From NCBI RefSeq assembly GCF_050947875.1, contig NC_134574.1, forward strand, positions 156,757,534-156,821,533: a DNA stretch of 64,000 bases, given 5' to 3'. How positions within the stretch are numbered: position 1 is the first letter of the stretch; each line of letters opens with the position of its first letter. Made by a program: the position numbers and the translations under genes. Positions 1 through 11,159 of the stretch are shown piece after piece. This DNA comes from Dermacentor variabilis. Its lineage: Eukaryota; Arthropoda; Arachnida; Ixodida; Ixodidae. The notes under the pieces were generated by a model, which was not told the DNA's origin, ran no database searches, and was given only the letters and a program-made list of their open reading frames with translations.

Positions 1-310
1 AGCAAATCGACCTTCGTGCAGTCGCTGGCATCAACGCGAACTTAGTCGCGAAAACAGAGCGTATAGCGCGGACTTTGTACCCGTCGCAGATGGCTTTCAA
101 GATACAGCCGCCCGGGCCGCCCGCAGTAGAACCCCCCCCTCTCCCCCCCCCCCACCTTTGAAGCCTTGCGCGCGACGGAAGGCGGCGCGCTTCCTCCGCG
201 CTTTCGTCCGTTCCGTGCGCGAGATTGAGCCACGATAGGCGGCCTCACCCTCGCATGCTTTCACTCGCACACACAGCATGCGGCGCGCGGCGCCGATCTT
301 ATCGCCCTTG
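1..310. other. CpG-rich stretch at window edge, no gene identified
   Basis: The first 300 bases are GC-rich with many CpG dinucleotides and runs of C near 128-152, unlike the AT-rich DNA that follows. This could be the edge of a promoter region whose gene lies outside the window. The open frames here show no recognisable domain and no convincing splice signal, so no gene is called. Confidence 0.35.
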
Positions 311-1382
311 GAATTAATACGGAACCTCATGGCGACGACGGCGACGCCTTCTGTAAAAGATGCGCCTGTAGTATAATTGCCATCTCAATAATAATTTTAA
401 AAAATTAACCTCATGACTCATACACGCTATACGAAAAATGAGCGTTTCATCGCACGGAAACACGAATGCTCTTAAATAAATAGGGACCCGGATAATCATG
501 CTGGAAAATTGTATAATAAGGGTACGGGAGACATATTGTTTCACACCATGGCTGTCCCGTCGTTTGTCAAACGGAACAGTAATTCGAAATTACGAAACAT
601 AAAGGAAACCGCTAACTGCCGCGCATGTATCGTAACTATATAGACTACCCGTGCATATATATATATATATATATACACGTAGTGCCATCGACGGTGGTCT
701 ACTCTAAATCACCGTCTGTCCAGTGAGCGTCTGCTCACTTTGCAATGTGGTGTACGCGGCTTGAATAATGGATCCGGAACCTAGAAGAGGTGCGACGTCA
801 GCGTCTGACCACTTTGAGGTCTAGTGTTTGAGATCACGTGAGGTCCAGTGAGCATCTGATCACTGTGGAAATGCTCTCGCATTTACAGCTAAATTACGAC
901 CGAATAAAAAAAAAAGTTGATTGTTCTCTCTTTGTGCCGAACAGGTCCAAGAAATGACGGCAGCGCCACGCCAAGCAGTTCCCAAATTGTGTTTAGATAA
1001 ATCGTTCCATCTTTCTTCTGAAAGAAAAAAAATTATTAAGGAAAACTTATAGCGTGCACGCGTGGCGTCAACCGGTTGCTCGCCCACAGCGGGAAGCCTT
1101 CCTTGTCTGGCATCCGCGCTATATAGCTGCTGGCCACATTTATTACGATTATTATTTTATTCTTTTAATGTATTTTCTTAATTTCTTTGTTTTGTTTTAA
1201 ATCTCGCAGCTCCGCAGGTTGCGCACCTGCGGAGAAGCGGGCCCGCGGCAATTGGCGAGGTCGTTATTGCGAACCGGGCGCTTCGCATCCACGCACGAAG
1301 GCACCGCACATTCGCTTTATGTCGCGCACACATGCCTTTCGCTCGGTGCTGAACACATGCGTCATTGTGGCGCTCTTAAAAG
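311..1382. other. Non-coding stretch, nothing recognised
   Basis: This is mostly AT-rich unique-looking sequence with a short TA run at 654-675. Apart from the palindrome cluster listed separately I see no coding, RNA or transposon signature. Confidence 0.5.
719..866. repeat. Three related short palindromes
   Basis: Three similar imperfect palindromes share a CNTCTG-like centre: GTGAGC-GTCT-GCTCAC at 723-738, GTCAG-CGT-CTGAC at 797-809, and GTGA-GCATCTGA-TCAC at 848-863. Each is followed by similar bases (TTTG or TGTG). They look like a small degenerate repeat cluster. A binding-site role is only a guess. Confidence 0.35.
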
Positions 1383-1598
<216 letters not shown>

Positions 1599-2924
1599 AG
1601 CCAAACGGACAGAGAGATAACGGCGGTACAAAAAAGCCTGTTGTGTGCAGCTCGAGCCAACTGTTGAATGCACGCGGACCAAAGCTGATGTCGCCATGTC
1701 GAGAGGGTATGAAATATTTGAAGGAAAAAAAAAATGTAGGACGGTCCTAAGTGTTCTAAAAAAGATGATACCGCATTTTCCGGAATATTGTCTGCACTCA
1801 TGCGTGTATAGTGCGCGCAGGGACAAATTTCGGCTTAACACAAAAATAAAGAGGGTTGTTTCTTAGGTGGTCCGAACCCACCGTATATACAACAGTGTAG
1901 GGTCACCATTTTGGCAGATAAGTGATGTGTAAATGATTGTCTGACAACAACTACACAGCCGGTAAGCAGAAAAAACTAAGTTATTGTGAAGAAGCCAGAT
2001 TCCTGGTCCTTTATTATACCGCGATATGTTAGTCTTTATTTGGTGACCTTGGTATATCATTTAACGCGGAAAATGTTCCGGCACAGTCGGATCTTCCTCT
2101 TCTATTCAAGCGTGGCTGCGACGTAAAAAAAGAAAAAGATTGCGCGTAGTCCGAACCTTGAATCTACACCGCGAGATAAACCTCAGCTTTTCAACACCAT
2201 GTACGGTTAGGTAAGGTTAAATAGGGTCAAACTGGAGAGGTTGGAATCAGTGCGCTTAGGGCTACCCCAGTTCGTGTGACATGGTAATGGAAAGTTGCTT
2301 TCGAGACCAATAAATTGAAACGAAAAAAGCGTGAAGAGGGTCAATTAAGCCCACGCCAACACTAACACCAACAAGAGGGCCAGAAAAAAAAAAGACAAAA
2401 GCACGAGTCACCGGCTAGAATCCTTCGTGGTCTTTGCCGCACATCTCTACATCAATAAAACATGCACGGCTAGGTCTTTTCGAGGTCACTAACTGGCCGT
2501 TGTGCAGGCGTCGTCAAAAGTCCCAACGGATGATCGCCCATAGGTTTGTAGCATATGTAGCTGTTGCATTTGCCGGACACAATGTCACGCTGTAGCGAAG
2601 AACCAGGCAGTTACCAAAACTTGCGAGTCGCGAATCTATAACGCTTTACTGGGCGACCAAGCGCCCGGAAAGACAACAGTCGAAGCACAAGGACAGCGGC
2701 GGGCGCAGTTGTCGGTCACCGAAAATCCCATCCCACGGGGCCCGCTACACTTTTCTTTGCGTGCATCACACTACTTTCCAGAACAATCGCTCGCGATCGC
2801 TTGCGTATACGGGAGGAAACATGATTCGCGATGGTGCGCTCAATTTGGTTAGATCACACTCTCTCGCCGCAAAATGCGCGGCAACATTCTAGGAGGAGGA
2901 TGATAAAAGGGTAGGAAAGAAAGG
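1599..2924. other. Non-coding stretch, nothing recognised
   Basis: No domain-bearing frame, tRNA fold or clear transposon end was found. Open frames are under 75 codons and lack recognisable motifs. Confidence 0.5.
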
Positions 2925-3035
2925 TAGGGACGTCAACCAGGCGCACTTCCGGTTTGCTACCCTACATGGGGGAAGGGGTTTAAGGGAGGAAAAGAAAGGG
3001 AAGGGAGGGAAGAAGGTACCGTCGGCGTGAGTACG
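2925..3035 (-). mobile_element. LINE 3'-UTR fragment (family A), minus strand
   Basis: Read on the minus strand, this carries the family-A tail: a purine/pyrimidine-rich run, then GTAGGGTAGCAAACCGGA-like sequence, then a GGTT(A/G)AC block. The same tail follows the recognisable LINE coding end at 46.6-47.2 kb, which is why I assign it to that family. Confidence 0.6.
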
Positions 3036-3094
3036 TGCGGATTTCCACAATTTCACGCCTACAATCGGTAACTGAGCAGTGCCCGCGTCGCGTT

Positions 3095-3260
3095 ATAAGC
3101 CATTGGATTGGATTGGATTGGAGACAACTTTATTTATGCCTGCAGTTGTGCGCGCGCGCGCCCCGACGAGGGCCTACGTCATCCTCGAATCGCCGTTACT
3201 CGGCGCGGGTCTCTGCTCGCTGAATCTTCGGACACCGCAGGCACTTCTTCCGCCCAGTGA
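3095..3260 (-). mobile_element. Possible retroelement 3' end with (AATCC)n tail
   Basis: On the minus strand an AATAAAGTTGTC stretch is followed by three to four copies of AATCC (3105-3121). A short tandem pentamer after a polyadenylation-like signal is a usual end for LINE-type elements. No coding part is left, so the clade is unknown. Confidence 0.4.
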
Positions 3261-3639
3261 TAAATCGATAAGAAACGGTCACCTTTAAAAATAAAAAGAA
3301 AGTAAAAGAAGAAGGAAAAAAAACCATGCGTGAGTGATCATATACGGAAACCAGGGCCGGCCAGGAGTCGCTACGCCAGTTTGAATGTCCTAATAATATA
3401 TGCTTACAGCGTCCGATAGGGACCCACGAAAATGGCACGATATCTCGATGACATAGTCTTGCCCCTGGATCAATTACGCTCGGTAACAAACGTAGCGTCG
3501 AACCGAGGTCCCTCCACCGCGACGCGCGCTGCGAAGAGCGCGTGCGTGTCTGTTGCACACCGGTGGCCGGTCAGTCAGACACCAGACACACGTGACTCAA
3601 GATGTCGGTGCAATTTCTGACGCGAAATCGAAGCATGTA

Positions 3640-3884
3640 ATAATAATAATAATAATATTTGGGGTTTTACGTGCCAAAACCACTTTCTGATTATGCGGCA
3701 CGCCGTAGTGGAGGACTCCGGAAATTTTGACCACCTGGGGTTCTTTAACGTGCGCCTAAATCTAAGCACACGGGTGTTTTCGCATTTCGCCCCCATCAAA
3801 ATGCGGCCGCCGTGGCCGGGATACGAACCCGCGACCTCGCGCTCAGCAGCCCAACACCATAGCCACTGAGCAACCACGGCGGGT
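3640..3884 (-). mobile_element. Ruka-type tRNA-headed SINE, full length, with target-site duplication
   Basis: On the minus strand the element starts CCCGCCGTGGTTGCTCAGTGG (A box) and has a B-box-like stretch that is damaged here (GGTTCGTATCC in place of GGTTCGATCC). It continues through a conserved body to ACGTAAAACCCCAAATATT and ends in (ATT)n. The 10-bp duplication GAAGCATGTA at 3630-3639 and 3886-3895 flanks it, showing insertion by reverse transcription. The matching family in ixodid ticks is Ruka; that name is from memory of the literature. Confidence 0.9.
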
Positions 3885-3895
3885 GGAAGCATGTA

Positions 3896-5779
3896 CCATA
3901 CTAAAAACTGTTTCGTCCGCCAGACAGGCTGTATTTCATGGCGCCGCTGCTGGCACGCGAAGTTCCAGCGCCGGTTGCCTATAGCCGAGAATGCACGGTA
4001 ATAAGGAAGAAAAGAAAAAAAAAGGGGGGGGGGGGGGCTTGAGGTAGGACAGGCCAGCTCTGCGTGCGAACCAGGCATGCCATACACGAAGCGAAGCCGA
4101 GGCGAGACGGGGACGGGGAGGAGGAGGAGAGATGGTGACATGATGTTGGAAGTATGACACAGGAAAAGAGAGCTACAGCTCCGCGCACAACTGCGCAGTA
4201 CACGGCCTGCGAGCCAAGCGTTGCTCCCACGCGGTTAGATTTTTTTTTTCTCGCTGCATCGGCGCCGTACGTCGCGGCGCTGCGCAGCTCGGAGCGAGGA
4301 CAGCGGTTCGATATCCGGATGTGCCTCGCAGATGCAGTCACGACGGTGCAGCGTGCGAATATGAAAAAAAAAAAAAATATGCAGGTCCAACCTAGGCGAC
4401 GGAATCTGCGGAAGCGAAGCTTTTGTGGATCGGTTACACAAATGTCGTGCAACGAATTAAATCCTGCACAGCGTTTGCCCCCCCTCCCCCCCATAGCGAT
4501 TAGCTATACCTATCTACCAGCTAAGGCGGCAGGACGCGGAGACTCACCCCCCCCCCCCCACCACCACCACGTGACTCACGTGACCACGCCTTATGCTGTC
4601 TCCGGGATTAGTGGAGAAAGTGTTCAGCAAACTGTTACTGTGCAAGTTACAACGTAGAAACTAAAGAGCATCGTTATGCAAGTCGTTAAATTTGAGAACC
4701 GTGAAAATATTGCTTTCCAATGCTGACGACAAACTGTTGAAGTATAGCCACGCCCTTGTGCGTTGCGTTTTCTTTACAGGGGCAGAAGCGGATAGAGGTG
4801 TTTCGGGGGGGGGGGGGGGTTGTTAAGGCAGCTACCTAACATTTACAAACTAAGAACGACGAAGCCAGTCAAAACGGTCACTCAGCTATCTCGAAATGCC
4901 GAGTCGACATTTCCGCTCGCTCAATTCGCAACTGTTATTGCAGAGAGCGCACCGCAATAGGTCAGTTCCTACACCGGAAGGTCAGAAGAGGCTTGCGCCC
5001 AGCCTAAGTGTTTCGAAATATCAAAGGGAGGCGGAAGCAGATTCACACTCCAGCCAATCGTGGGCGTCTCGGGCGACCGCGCAGGACACCGTCTGTCGCC
5101 TCCCAGCTGTTGCGGCGAATGCGGTTCTATTGGTTGTGCGAACCGGCCGGACGTTAATGTCAGGTCTCGATATTTCCGACACAATTGTTTCCGAATAGCG
5201 GATACGCTAAGATTGAGGCGGAGATAGGTGGTAAACGCGCGCGTACAAGCACACGTATAGACAAGAGCGTGCGAGCATACGTAGAAACACGTCAAAGCGT
5301 CAAAGTCAGACGGTCATCCTCACAGATTAAGTTGCGAAATACTTGCACGAACACAGGCGTGCGTGCGCACATGTGAGCTCAAACGGAAACACGCACATAA
5401 AAATTAAAGGAGCCCCGAAGCCACCACAAGATCTAGCCTTGTCCATGCGGCAAAACGACAAGACAGGCAGGCTGTCGACTTTGATAAAGTACATAGTGCG
5501 ATTTCCAGTTTTTTTTTCTGGCCCTATCGCGATATTATAGCTTCCACAGCCTTTTAGATGCCATTTTGCTGCTAAAAATCTACCTTTCTTTCTTCGTTAC
5601 TCTCTCTCTCTCTACTAGAAAATTTACAATGCAGTTAATACGGTGTTCAGCACATAAATCACTGCATTCAAAAAACAATTTGTTAGCTTTGTGGCCATAG
5701 GCCATATGGCCATAGTAACGTTACGTTTTCAGTCTTCCAAGTACCGACCTTCACTGAGCTACCACTGGGCGAGTACGCA
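3896..5779. other. Non-coding stretch with poly-G/poly-C runs
   Basis: It holds a G run at 4023-4037, C runs at 4478-4492 and 4547-4560, and a G run at 4805-4819. The longer frames across it depend on these runs and show no domain. No gene is called. Confidence 0.5.
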
Positions 5780-6370
5780 GTCCTTTGCGAGTTACCATGG
5801 CAACGCGCGAACGCGCGTAGGATAGTCACCCTTCGTATATAGACGTCGACAGAACTAATGATCCTGTCGAGGACGCCACATGCGGCCAGCTCGCAAGGAG
5901 GCGTATTTTGTAGCGCATGCACATGTCGTTGCAGACGGCCACTCGGCATTTTTTGTTGCTGGCGCAGGTGGAACATCACGTGACTGCGCAGCCTGCGTAG
6001 TTGATAACCGGGTGGGGTTTGGTGTGCAAACCAGAGCGATTCATCGAGAAATAATTCGATTGCGTGGTACACCAACAGTCAACGCCCGTGTCGTTCCAAA
6101 CGGCCGTGGTAACGTGAAGTCACGTCATTTTCGAAACCATCATGCTTCAATGAGTTGGCACTGAGTGAGCGCATAGCCTCTGCAACGATGACAATTACCG
6201 TGGTAACGCGCGAGCGACCTGTTGGATAGCCGCTGTCTACGTTCGAAGATCGAGGTCACCCACGATCCTGTCGAGGACGCCACATGCGCGGTTGCCATGG
6301 CGTGTTGCTTCCCGGCCCAGATTGAACATCATGAGACCTGTGCGCGCTACATAGCTGTTGCCGGTGTGTA
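5780..6370. repeat. Diverged ~400-bp direct duplication
   Basis: Two blocks in the same orientation share ordered landmarks. GTTACCATGGCAACGCGCGA (5791) matches TTACCGTGGTAACGCGCGAG (6193). GATCCTGTCGAGGACGCCAC occurs at about 5861 and 6262. A GAACATCA(C/T)G block followed by (G/C)TACATAG-like bases lies near 5971 and 6326. The copies are separated by about 400 bp and have diverged by point changes and small indels. Confidence 0.7.
5791..5804. promoter_or_regulatory. Palindromic X-box (RFX-type) motif
   Basis: GTTACCATGGCAAC fits the RFX X-box consensus GTNRCC-N(0-3)-RGYAAC on both halves. The duplicated block has a degenerate version at 6193. No start codon or gene is identified nearby, so function is unproven; the match may be inherited from a repeat. 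Confidence 0.35.
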
Positions 6371-7457
6371 GGGAGGACTAGAACGAAGCGGCTGGAATAA
6401 TGAAATCAAATATAAGGGAATAGCCTCAACAGCACGCACACACACACACACGCGCGCGCACGCGCACGCACACAGGGCCACATTTACACCAAGTAGCCAC
6501 GCTGCTTGTAGCTTCACGAATGAACGAGCTCACATAGCATGCCGCCGGCGACACATGTGGAGAGATATCGCGCTGCTCGTTTCACGTACCGAAAGCGAGC
6601 TAAAAATAAGGCAATGAAAAAGCAGAGCGGGATTGCATTTGAAAGCGCGAAATAAAATAAAGTCGGGAACTGCCATTGCGCGCAATGAATACGAGGAGAT
6701 GAAACCGTGCGCACAGCGAGCAGCACAGCAGAAGCAGGAACGCCCGCTCCCATAGATTAACAACCAGACGCGAGCACATACGCACATTACCCGTACGCAC
6801 GTGAATCAAAGAGAAGACATAAATAGCGAAAACAGCGGAGCGACAATAAAGAAAAGAAGGAAAACGCTGGGGGTTTCGAAGATAACGAGAGAAAGAGCTC
6901 CGCAACAGGGCTGCAGTGTCCATAACGGCTCGGGTCACAGCTGCTGTACTTGCGACTGTGGCCTGATGCTATATGTTTTAAAACCGGTCAGTACTTCTTT
7001 TTTTCTTTTTTTTTGTATTTCGTCTGTACCCCGATAGTACAAGGCGACATGCGTGAATCTCTGTTGGTGGCTACGTCATCGAAGTTGCCGAAAAAACAAA
7101 AAAGAAACGCCCGGATGCGCGGTCCGACATACTTATGCCGGACAAAGTTCTAGTTCTCGTTCACTTATCTATCGGACTCGCATGTCCTTACAAAAATGTA
7201 TTTAACGAGTCTATATAAAGTTTAAAGATCCTTTCTTTGTGAAATCAGTACATTATCTGCAGGCAACTTCTCGACCTACGGCCTAGCTTACAATTTTATC
7301 GATTAATATCTCCGCACTTTCCGGGCACATACAACAAGGAACTTAGTACGAGGCAACATATATGATTCTCCTTAGCGGCTGCCTGTACGTATAGTGCCTA
7401 AAAACTTCAAAATGTGGGGGCAGCATCGTTATGATGAGGAAACACTGATAGGGATAA
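6371..7457. other. Non-coding stretch, nothing recognised
   Basis: A short CA/CG run lies at 6433-6474. The rest is unremarkable mixed sequence without domain-bearing frames. Confidence 0.5.
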
Positions 7458-7484
7458 GGAGCGTGATAAGGAATATCACGCTCC
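7458..7484. repeat. Perfect 11-bp hairpin
   Basis: GGAGCGTGATA (7458-7468) and TATCACGCTCC (7474-7484) form a perfect stem around a 5-base loop. Flanking bases add imperfect pairing. It is too short for a microRNA precursor and may be a transposon end or chance. Confidence 0.5.
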
Positions 7485-7639
7485 CTTACCCACTGGGCTT
7501 TATTTATCCCAACAGTTTTATATTTAGACACTCTATAACAACTTTACAGACGTTTTTCGGTTGCCGCGCGATGGTCGCTCGAGGCACTTTGCGTGTATTC
7601 GCGGCCTTTTTTTCACACTCGGAAAAGCTTTTATGTGGC

Positions 7640-7930
7640 CGTATAGAGCAATAGAAAGTTGTATTGGGAGTTTTCCATGTTACTGTACAACTTTCTCATT
7701 GACACCATTAATCTAACTATAATTTTTGAGAAGTCCATTAGTTAGTTAAGATTACTTAAGTAATTAGGCGGAACGCAAAAAATAATCTGAGTATCTCCAA
7801 GCGACGGTAAACGACATTGCCCAGGTTCTGTCCAGCTACGTGGCACTTGCATGTTTTTAAAGCTTGGTGCATGATAGTTGCGGCAACCTGTATACTTCAC
7901 ACAGACGGCACCCACTTTATATGCTGTCTA
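7640..7930 (+). repeat. Dispersed repeat, also present at 50.2-50.4 kb
   Basis: The stretch AACGACATTGCCCAGGTTCT and the following TCCAGCTACGTGGCACTTGCAT (7811-7851) recur with few changes at 50301-50345. AT-rich sequence with TTAGTTAGTTAAG-type motifs precedes both. It has no coding content and is probably part of a non-autonomous transposon. Confidence 0.55.
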
Positions 7931-7999
7931 CATGAAGGCTATATAAACTTTGCATGAAGGGTACACTTCTTTCACAGTTGTCTGTATGAAAGAGAGTAA

Positions 8000-8060
8000 C
8001 CATCCGGTTGGCTACTCTGTACCTGAGGGGGAGGGGGCTGATAGGAAAGGGTTGAAATAT
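8000..8060 (-). mobile_element. LINE family-A 3'-UTR fragment
   Basis: The block CCGGTTGGCTACTCTGTACC followed by a G-rich run is the minus-strand form of the family-A LINE tail. The same short form recurs at 14937-14970. Confidence 0.55.
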
Positions 8061-8179
8061 ATCAACTTGGTATTAAGGGCGCAGATATATTGTGATGCAA
8101 AACCAGGGAAAAATACAACACAATGTCATAATCGTTATCGGCCTATTTTATGTCCTGCTTTATGAGCACTATTTCACGA

Positions 8180-8201
8180 ACGCAGGGGGGGGGGGGGGGG
8201 G
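8180..8201 (+). repeat. Poly-G run
   Basis: About 16 consecutive G residues. Several such runs occur in the window. Confidence 0.9.
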
Positions 8202-8324
8202 CGCTGCAAATGCGTATTTTTTTCAGCCGTTAATTCGAACAATGCATGCACGAGGTGCCAGCAGATACAACTGTGCCAGACGGCGACTCTTCTCTTTTCC
8301 GTCATCTTTCGGACTCCTTTTCTC

Positions 8325-8535
8325 CCTTCCTCAATACAGGGTAGTGAACCGGAGATATCCTCTGTGTTAGCCTCCCTGCTTCAGTGTTTTACTCAATGTC
8401 CCTTCTTTGCTTTTATCTCTTTCTCCTTCTTCTCTTTCTTCTCTTAATATTTCCCTCCCCTTTGCCCTTCCCCAGTGTAGGGTAGCCAACCGGGCTCATC
8501 CTGGCTAACCTCCCTACCTTTCTTTAATCATTTCA
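8325..8535 (+). mobile_element. Two consecutive LINE family-A 3'-UTR copies
   Basis: ACAGGGTAGTGAACCGG with a following GTTAGCCTCCCTGC (8333-8379), and GTGTAGGGTAGCCAACCGGG with GGCTAACCTCCCTACC (8475-8518), are two tails in the same orientation about 140 bp apart. CT-rich spacer lies between them. Neither keeps coding sequence. Confidence 0.65.
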
Positions 8536-8539
8536 CTCT

Positions 8540-8762
8540 CTCTCTCTCTCTCTCCTTGCGTATACACGCGCGCGCTACACTTGACAAGCTTGACAATTCT
8601 ACAGCGGACATGTCGCAAGAATTCCGAGTAGAGCACCAACGCGAAACCGAAACCCTTGGAAACGGAGCAGCAAATCAATAAGCGACATGTCACAGAAAGT
8701 CAATCCAGAAAGAAACACGCACACAGCCCGACGGAACGAGCACCTCCGAAAGCTAAACTAAA

Positions 8763-8793
<31 letters not shown>

Positions 8794-9357
8794 CGAAAGG
8801 AAGAATAAAAGAAAGGACAATAGTGCCTTAACCCTTTGCGAACAACGGCGAATACATTACACGGGTCCTGGCCCACGATAAGGAGGCGCCACCATTGTTC
8901 GGCAGAGCTGCGAAGGTCTCGCAAATTAGACGACGAGCGGTTTTCCGAGGCGCCCCGAACGCGGTACCCTATTTTATCATCGCGTTCGCGCGAGATGTGT
9001 CGCGCACAAGTGCGGCGGGATCTTCGGGGACAAGGTGTAACGACTTCTGAGCGACGCGACGATAGTTTCTTGACGTCACCGGAATGACAGAGAGCGCGGG
9101 TGCCGTTCGTGGCGCGTGAAATAGGCACGAGCCATGGCGTCTTTACGACGACTCACGAACGTATCGTAGCGCGATCTGAACTCAAATGAAGGCGTTTCGT
9201 GTCGCGAAACTACGTGCTATACCTCTGGGCTGTAAAGTGGCAGCTACGTAGCGCGTATTAGCGCCGTACATTCGTCGTCGTGAAGGGCGGCGGTATAGAC
9301 CTCAAGCCGCGTTGTAACCACGCCTGTAAACAAGGGCGAAATGCACACCGCAGCGTT
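8540..9357. other. Non-coding stretch with GAAA microsatellite
   Basis: GAAA repeats lie at 8764-8802. GC-richer DNA follows to 9300, with a minus-strand frame of 142 codons that reads through the microsatellite and has no domain. No gene is called. Confidence 0.45.
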
Positions 9358-9545
<188 letters not shown>

Positions 9546-9960
9546 CAGTGATGAATGTTTTTGCAGTAAAGCACCGTGACACCAAAGTGGAGTTCCATGG
9601 CTGGTGATCTGCGTTGATGACATCTGGGACGACCAAAGAGCCAGTGGTCGTTGCGCGAATAAGGGGCTGCGGGTGAGGTATGGGGCTTACTCGAGACTTG
9701 CAAAGCACTGGATTAAGAGCACTGGATCCAGCACTTGCACTGCACTTCGCGCTGACGGAGTATGCAACTTCCTGAAAAGTACACGAAGGCTATTTATGAG
9801 GGACGGAAGCATCAGAACCACTTGCCGGTCTTCTTAGGGCAATTTGTCGGGTGTCGGCGCTGTGAATTTTACCGCGGGGCGCTGTATCCTTTGATGTGAC
9901 TGTGGCTCCGGTTGTGGCTTTGTCATCGTAGCGAATTAGCCTAGTAATCACGCGTGCTGT

Positions 9961-10195
9961 TAATAATATTTGGGGTTTTACGTGCCAAAACCACTTTCTG
10001 ATTATGAGGCACGCCGTAGTGGAGGACTCCGGAAATTTTGACCACCTGGGGTTCTTTAACGTGCACCTAAATCTAAGCACACGGGTGTTCTCGCATTTCG
10101 CCCCCATCGAAATGCGGCCGCCGTGGCCGGGATTCGATCCCGCGACCTCGTGCTCAGCAGCCCAACACCATAGCCACTGAGCAACCACGGCGGGT
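9961..10195 (-). mobile_element. Ruka-type SINE, full length, with target-site duplication
   Basis: It is nearly identical to the copy at 3640-3884 over the tRNA-like head, body and (ATT)n tail. A 13-bp duplication CGCGTGCTGTTAA is present at 9951-9963 and 10196-10208, the last bases overlapping the tail. Good conservation of the B box (GGATCGAATCC on the minus strand) suggests a fairly young insertion. Confidence 0.92.
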
Positions 10196-10208
10196 CGCGT
10201 GCTGTTAA

Positions 10209-10699
10209 AGTGAGTGCTGTAATTAAGATGGCAAACAAAAAATAATAAACACATGCGTTGGTCGAGTACGCATTTGGGCTGGTTGGTCCATGATTGCGAG
10301 CGGAAAACAGCGCTAAACAACAGGACGAAGAGATGGACACAGACCACAGCGCTGGTGCTCTTCTGAGCTAACTCACTTTATCGACACCAAGAGAGAAAAT
10401 GAAGCTTACTCATATTTCGGAAAAATACTAAGATAAGAAACGTCTGTGTATATTTTGGGTGGTGAGAATAGTATTGAATATATGTATATGTGCAGCGCGT
10501 ATGTGTAGGCGCTGTGTGCTATTTTACCTCATGTCACATTTTGTGTGACATCTCTCCCTCATGTGACATTTTTATAGCGCAATTCGATCGCGCACGGCTC
10601 TCTCTTATGATACTTTGTGTATCTCTACAGCGCCTGCAGTGTTTGTTAGATCTATAATGCGTCATTGCATAGTGTCTCCTTTACGATTGCGATTTTGTG
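10209..10699. other. Non-coding; possible dispersed repeat at 10265-10375
   Basis: The stretch with GGTTGGTCCATGATTGCGAG and AACAGCGCTAAACAACAGGA resembles a motif I associate with tick repeats, but nothing within the window confirms it. The rest is unremarkable. Confidence 0.3.
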
Positions 10700-10765
10700 C
10701 GGTACAAGCTAAACTGGTTAACATCCCTGCCTTTCCTTCGCCACTTTTTCCTTCCTTTCTATGTA
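10700..10765 (+). mobile_element. Short LINE family-A 3'-UTR fragment
   Basis: ACTGGTTAACATCCCTGCCT at 10712 is the distal half of the family-A tail. The proximal half is eroded. Confidence 0.45.
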
Positions 10766-11159
10766 ACTTCTCTCAAAAGAAGTAGCCGCGGGACCATACG
10801 TTGGCGCCAACGTCTCTTTATTTATTCATGTCAATAAAAGGAAAAAATAAACACCAGTAGATGGATAGTCTAGGTCAAAATCAGAGGGAAACAGTAGTTT
10901 GGCAGTTCACGTCCTACATAACGTCTGCATAGAGCAAACAGCCGGTGGTCTGTTAAAGTAATATTACAGGTGTAAAGAGGGAGGGAGATGCAGTGCTGGA
11001 CGGCCGAGAGTTAGATAGTACAACAAGATTAGGAAATTCCATACGAAACTCGTAGGCTGACTCAATACAGTGGTAATTGGAAACGGCTTGGAGGGATACT
11101 TCCATTAGCCTGCAGTGTACATGAAATAGGTGGATGATGTCGTCAATGATAACGTAAGT

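Noticed and set aside
8700..9128. 142-codon minus-strand frame
   Set aside because: It depends on the GAAA microsatellite and GC-rich DNA. There is no domain, promoter or splice evidence.
9790..10347. 185-codon minus-strand frame with a conserved-looking segment, also found at 3575-4141 and 42641-43003
   Set aside because: The shared segment is read-through of the SINE, which is open in this frame. It is a repeat shadow and not a protein family.
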